From Myxococcales bacterium (GTDB lineage: Bacteria; Myxococcota; UBA796; SXON01), in NCBI GenBank assembly GCA_009692585.1, contig SHYX01000019.1:22195-86194 (forward strand): a stretch of 64,000 nt of DNA, read 5' to 3'. Every line of letters begins with the position of its first letter. Within the stretch, counting starts at the first letter, position 1. Both the position numbers and the translations under genes were made by a program. The notes under the pieces are model-generated. The model saw only the letters and a program-made list of their open reading frames with translations. It was not told where the DNA came from and did not search any database. This document shows positions 60,953 to 64,000 of the stretch, one piece after another.

Positions 60953-61291
60953 GGCTGGCCTTGCGGGTCGTTGCGGGTTGGTTCCGCATGCCGCCCTTGG
61001 CGGCTCCCAACGCCATGAAACGCCGAAGCGGCATGGGGGACTACGGCGAGGGGGAGAGCGCCGCGTCCGGGCGCGTTAGCAACGCGCCAGGCGCCGGAGG
61101 CCGGAAAGCGAAGCTTGGAGGCTGGAGGGGATGGCGCGGTAGGGGAAGAGGGCGGCGAGCCCTTTCCCCCGGTATATGATAGACGCGCGGGCCGCGGCCA
61201 CATGGCCGGCTCGAGGTCGGATCGGTGCAGGCTGGCGGACACGACGCCAGGGTGTCACCCCGGCCCATCGGGCGCAACCCCTGGAGACGTC
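60953..61291. other. Divergent gap upstream of the pentapeptide gene
   Basis: 339 bases between the cyclase/ATPase/TPR gene and the pentapeptide gene. Open frames on both strands run through it but do not look protein-like. A possible -10 TATGAT (61175-61180) faces the pentapeptide gene, without a good -35. No RNA gene was recognised. Confidence 0.5.
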
Positions 61292-63037
61292 TTGACGCTG
61301 CTCGAACTGCTCCTCGCCGGCAACGTCGCTGACTTTAACAGCCGCCGGGGCGCGAGGGTCACGCTTGACCTCTTCGCGGCCGATCTCGCCAATCTCGCGC
61401 TTCCGGGGATCGATCTTTCCGGGGCGAACCTGGAAAAGGCTGACTTCTCCTCGACTGATCTGACCGGGGCCAACCTCAGCAAGGCCACCTTGGTGGGCGC
61501 GGACTTCACCGGCGCGACGATGGATCGCGTCGTGGCCATCAAGGCGCGCCTTCGCGAGGCGTACCTGGGCGGCGCCCAGCTCTCGGACGCGGAGCTGTCG
61601 GGGGCGGACCTCAGTGAGGCCGATCTGACCTCGGCGCGCGTGTCACGCGCACGGCTGGCGGGGGCTCGCCTGCGCGAGGTGAGTGCGCGGCACGCCTGTT
61701 TCGACGGGGCCGACCTCTCCGAGGCCAAGCTGGCCGGGGCGGACCTGCGGGACGCGGAGCTGGTGGGGGCCAATCTGCGGGAGGCCGACCTTTCCCGCGC
61801 CACGCTCGACGGCGCCACGCTGGAACATGCCAACCTCGCGGGGGCACGCCTCACGGGCGCGTCGCTCAAGGGGGCGCGGCTCTTCGGCGCCAAACTCGCC
61901 GGCGCCGATCTGAGCGCGGCTGACCTGACCGGCGCGCAGGTCGATGACGACACGGATCTCACCGGTGCCGACATGACCGATGCGATCGTCGACGACTTCC
62001 TGGCGGCGCGCCTGCGGGGGGCGCCCACCCCCATCGTCCTGGTCGGCCAGCCGGTCGAGCTCCACATGGACGAGCCGGCCGTTGCCCAGTCGGGCGGGCA
62101 GGTGGCGGTATTGTGGTTCAACGTGGAGAAGGACGAGGACGAGGTGATTCGCGTCGCGGTCCGCACCCTCGGCGAGGCCGGCTCGGGTGCGGCGGAGCTC
62201 AACGTCCCCGCCGCGCAGGTCGTCGCCCGCACCCTGGTGCCGTCGCCGGACGGATTCCGGGCGGTGCTCCTGGTCGATCGGCCCGGCGGCATGGACGTCA
62301 CCGTGTTCGACGTGGCGCGGGATGGCTCGGTCGGGCCGGGGCGCTCGTCGCGACTCGGCTACACGGTCACCACCCTGCCGGTCATCGTTCCGGACGGGGA
62401 CGGGTTCTTGCTCTTCGGCATCGGTCGCGGCGTGCTCAGCGTGCATCGTTGGTCTCCTGAAGGCCTGGCCGAGCGGCTGCGCGCCCCGGCCAGCACGTTC
62501 AAGGGCTTCTGCGACCGGATGAGTCCGGTCATCCTCGGGAAAGGGGGAACCGTCACTGCCGTCGACGCCGACGGCATCGGCCGGCTGCTCACCGCGCCCC
62601 CCGGGTTTCCCGGCCGCCTGCAGGCGGCGTCGGCCTCGCGAGAGGACCTGATCGCGCTGGTCTGGGTCACCCGCGAAGAAAAGGGCCTCCGAATCCAGCG
62701 TCTGGGCCTGGATGCCGAGGCGCTCCGGCTCGACGCGCAGCTGCCGGTGGGGTCGGTGGATCTGCGGCCGGTCGAGGGCGGGTGGTGGGTGGCCTGGGTG
62801 CGTGAGCCCGTCGCCGATCGTGATGTCACCGTGCCGATGGCGCTGTTCTTGCCTGACAGCGGCGCCCCGGGCAAGCCCTTCCCCATCCTTTCCACCGTCG
62901 ACGTCGAGGACCTCGAAGACCTCCGGTTCGTCATCGGCGAGGGCCCCCCGCGCATGGCCGCGGTCACCCTGGAAGAAACGTTGGTGGTGATCGAGTTGTC
63001 GGCGACCGGAGGCAGGATGGTCGCGCGGGTGGGCTGA
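61292..63037 (+). CDS. Pentapeptide-repeat protein with C-terminal beta domain
   Basis: A 581-residue protein. TTG 61292 sits behind GGAGA (61283-61287) and starts the typical LLELLLAGNVADFNSRRG leader of pentapeptide proteins. About 40 A(D/N)LxG-type repeats cover residues 22-235 (LSGANLEKADF, LTGADMTDAIV), which should form a right-handed quadrilateral helix. The C-terminal 340 residues are beta-rich with recurring DxDG turns (VIVPDGDGFLLFGI, TAVDADGIG) and could be a propeller-like domain; this fusion is uncommon. DNA mimicry, as in Qnr-type proteins, is possible but not shown. Its stop is shared with the next start (TGATG). Confidence 0.86.
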   Translation: MTLLELLLAGNVADFNSRRGARVTLDLFAADLANLALPGIDLSGANLEKADFSSTDLTGANLSKATLVGADFTGATMDRVVAIKARLREAYLGGAQLSDAELSGADLSEADLTSARVSRARLAGARLREVSARHACFDGADLSEAKLAGADLRDAELVGANLREADLSRATLDGATLEHANLAGARLTGASLKGARLFGAKLAGADLSAADLTGAQVDDDTDLTGADMTDAIVDDFLAARLRGAPTPIVLVGQPVELHMDEPAVAQSGGQVAVLWFNVEKDEDEVIRVAVRTLGEAGSGAAELNVPAAQVVARTLVPSPDGFRAVLLVDRPGGMDVTVFDVARDGSVGPGRSSRLGYTVTTLPVIVPDGDGFLLFGIGRGVLSVHRWSPEGLAERLRAPASTFKGFCDRMSPVILGKGGTVTAVDADGIGRLLTAPPGFPGRLQAASASREDLIALVWVTREEKGLRIQRLGLDAEALRLDAQLPVGSVDLRPVEGGWWVAWVREPVADRDVTVPMALFLPDSGAPGKPFPILSTVDVEDLEDLRFVIGEGPPRMAAVTLEETLVVIELSATGGRMVARVG

Positions 63038-63672
63038 TGCCGCCGCGTGTCGCCATCTGTTTCCACGGGTTTCTCCGTACCGGCGCGTCGATGTGGTGGG
63101 TCTCGCGGCGCTTGCGCCGCGCCGGCTTCCTCGAGGTCGCGCTGCCCACCTTCGGCTACCACCTGCGCCCGCTCGCTGAGTGTGCCGATGCGGCTGCGCG
63201 TGCGGCCCGATCGCTCTGCGCGCGGCATCCCGGTGCGGAGATGCACCTCGTGACCCACAGCTACGGGGGGGTGCTCGCTCGCGCCACGTGGGCGTCGCAC
63301 GAGGTGCCGCCGTTACGACGCGGGGTCCTGATTTCTCCCCCCAATCAGGGCGCAGTCGCTGCGGACCTGGCGCGCAAGGTGCTCCCCGTGCATCACGCCG
63401 GCTGGGACCCGTTCGGCCCGATGCGGCCGGGTGTGCCCGCTCACTGGCCGCTGCCGCCGGGCGAGATCGGCATCCTCACCGGCGGCACCGGCACTCCCCG
63501 GGGCTACAACCCCCTCTTCGGCCAGGACAACGACGGCACTATTGCTGTAGAGGAGGCCCGCCATGACGGCGCCGTCGAATTCCTCGTGGTCCCCGTGCAA
63601 CACAGCCTCACGATTCTGGCGCCGAGCGTGCTCGATCGGGTCGAGCGATTCCTGTCGACCGGACGATTCTGA
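63037..63672 (+). CDS. Alpha/beta-hydrolase (lipase-like)
   Basis: A 211-residue hydrolase. HGFLRTGASMWWVSRRL is the oxyanion-side start and LVTHSYGGVLARATW the nucleophile elbow (Ser75). DNDGTIAVEEARH and VPVQHSLTIL give the acid and His region. It resembles the short lipase/PGAP1-like enzymes. The ATG at 63037 overlaps the pentapeptide stop, so they are coupled; a shared surface-polymer or membrane role is possible. Its 3' end overlaps the partial minus-strand frame. Confidence 0.85.
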   Translation: MPPRVAICFHGFLRTGASMWWVSRRLRRAGFLEVALPTFGYHLRPLAECADAAARAARSLCARHPGAEMHLVTHSYGGVLARATWASHEVPPLRRGVLISPPNQGAVAADLARKVLPVHHAGWDPFGPMRPGVPAHWPLPPGEIGILTGGTGTPRGYNPLFGQDNDGTIAVEEARHDGAVEFLVVPVQHSLTILAPSVLDRVERFLSTGRF

Positions 63673-63998
63673 CCGGAACGGGGGGAGGGGGCTCGCGCCC
63701 CGACCCACTGGGGCTCGACCAGCAGGATGTGCTGGTCGGTCACCTCGTTCATCGACGTGACGTCTACCAAGGGAATACGCGCGGTAGCCAGTGTGTGATT
63801 CGTATACGCCGCGGAGGGAGCGATGTAATCCTCCGGGATCAACCCTTCGTTATCGGGGTCGTTCTCGTAGTCCTTGGTGTAGGTCCAGCCCACGACTAGG
63901 AACTTGCGCCCGTCGACGCGGGTTTGGCAGGGAACGGCGGCGGTGGCAAGCGGTACCACTACTACCGGTGCGTCGGGATCATGAAGAAGCCCGACCAC
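63504..63998 (-). CDS. Partial protein at the right edge, uncharacterised
   Basis: The frame enters from beyond the right edge and reads PVVVVPLATAAVPCQTRVDG, RKFLVVGWTYTKDYENDPDN and HTLATARIPLVDVTSMNEVT, ending near HILLVEPQW. Those 95 residues look real and use lower-G+C codons than the neighbours. The remaining 65 residues are Arg/Ser-rich, are read antisense to the lipase-like gene, and are probably an unintended readthrough, so a frameshift or a lost stop near 63710 is likely. No family was recognised. Confidence 0.5.
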   Translation of the reverse strand: MVGLLHDPDAPVVVVPLATAAVPCQTRVDGRKFLVVGWTYTKDYENDPDNEGLIPEDYIAPSAAYTNHTLATARIPLVDVTSMNEVTDQHILLVEPQWVGARAPSPRSGQNRPVDRNRSTRSSTLGARIVRLCCTGTTRNSTAPSWRASSTAIVPSLSWPKRGL

Positions 63999-64000
63999 CC

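Overview
The window is very G+C-rich DNA with densely packed genes, many GTG and TTG starts, and start codons that overlap the preceding stop. It most likely comes from a myxobacterium-like member of the Myxococcota (former Deltaproteobacteria). Supporting signs are a secreted protein ending in a Cys/Gly-rich linker, one hydrophobic helix and an Arg cluster (MYXO-CTERM type, 28060-29778), a PilZ protein of the kind expanded in Myxococcus, a Ser/Thr kinase, an adenylate-cyclase/ATPase/TPR giant and many lipoproteins. The placement is inferred from gene content, not from a phylogeny.

Layout. 1-363: wreck of an IS5-type transposase abutting mmsA. 360-4628: mmsA, a CAP-domain lipoprotein, chrA and a LysR regulator. 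4716-6821: a tightly coupled three-gene unit made of a small lipoprotein with a duplicated Cys-Tyr-x-Pro-Cys module, a DUF692/MNIO-family oxidase and a partner protein. This looks like an uncharacterised post-translational modification (RiPP-like) system and is the most interesting locus here. 6811-19705: lipoproteins, an ATP-grasp enzyme, a decayed gene, a beta-barrel-like protein, kinase, PilZ protein, hydrolases, birA, an SDR enzyme, a methyltransferase, a CPBP protease and bcp. 19746-21778: a protein with two Sm/Hfq-like segments, RdgC split into two overlapping genes, and tRNA-Arg(CCG).

21854-34577: an MBL hydrolase, manA, a large transglutaminase-like/DUF3857 protein, the MYXO-CTERM protein, then ugd, trmL, manC and a family-9 glycosyltransferase. 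ManA, ManC, Ugd and the glycosyltransferase together suggest GDP-mannose and UDP-glucuronate supply for surface polysaccharide. 34632-37441: a long U32 protein coupled to a chorismate mutase. 37705-42002: a secreted repeat protein, an HNH endonuclease, lexA with a repeat-bearing promoter, and a histidine kinase.

42066-53499: one seven-gene run (DUF4175, peptidase MA-like, MoxR ATPase, DUF58, BatA-like VWA, DUF4159, second VWA protein) with almost no intergenic space, a Bat/MoxR-type envelope operon. 53534-54219 is a vapBC toxin-antitoxin pair. 54365-64000 holds a four-helix-bundle remnant, an uncharacterised protein, a cysteine-less transglutaminase-like protein, the cyclase/ATPase/TPR protein, a pentapeptide-repeat protein with a lipase-like partner, and a partial gene at the right edge. 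No CRISPR array, rRNA or complete mobile element was seen.
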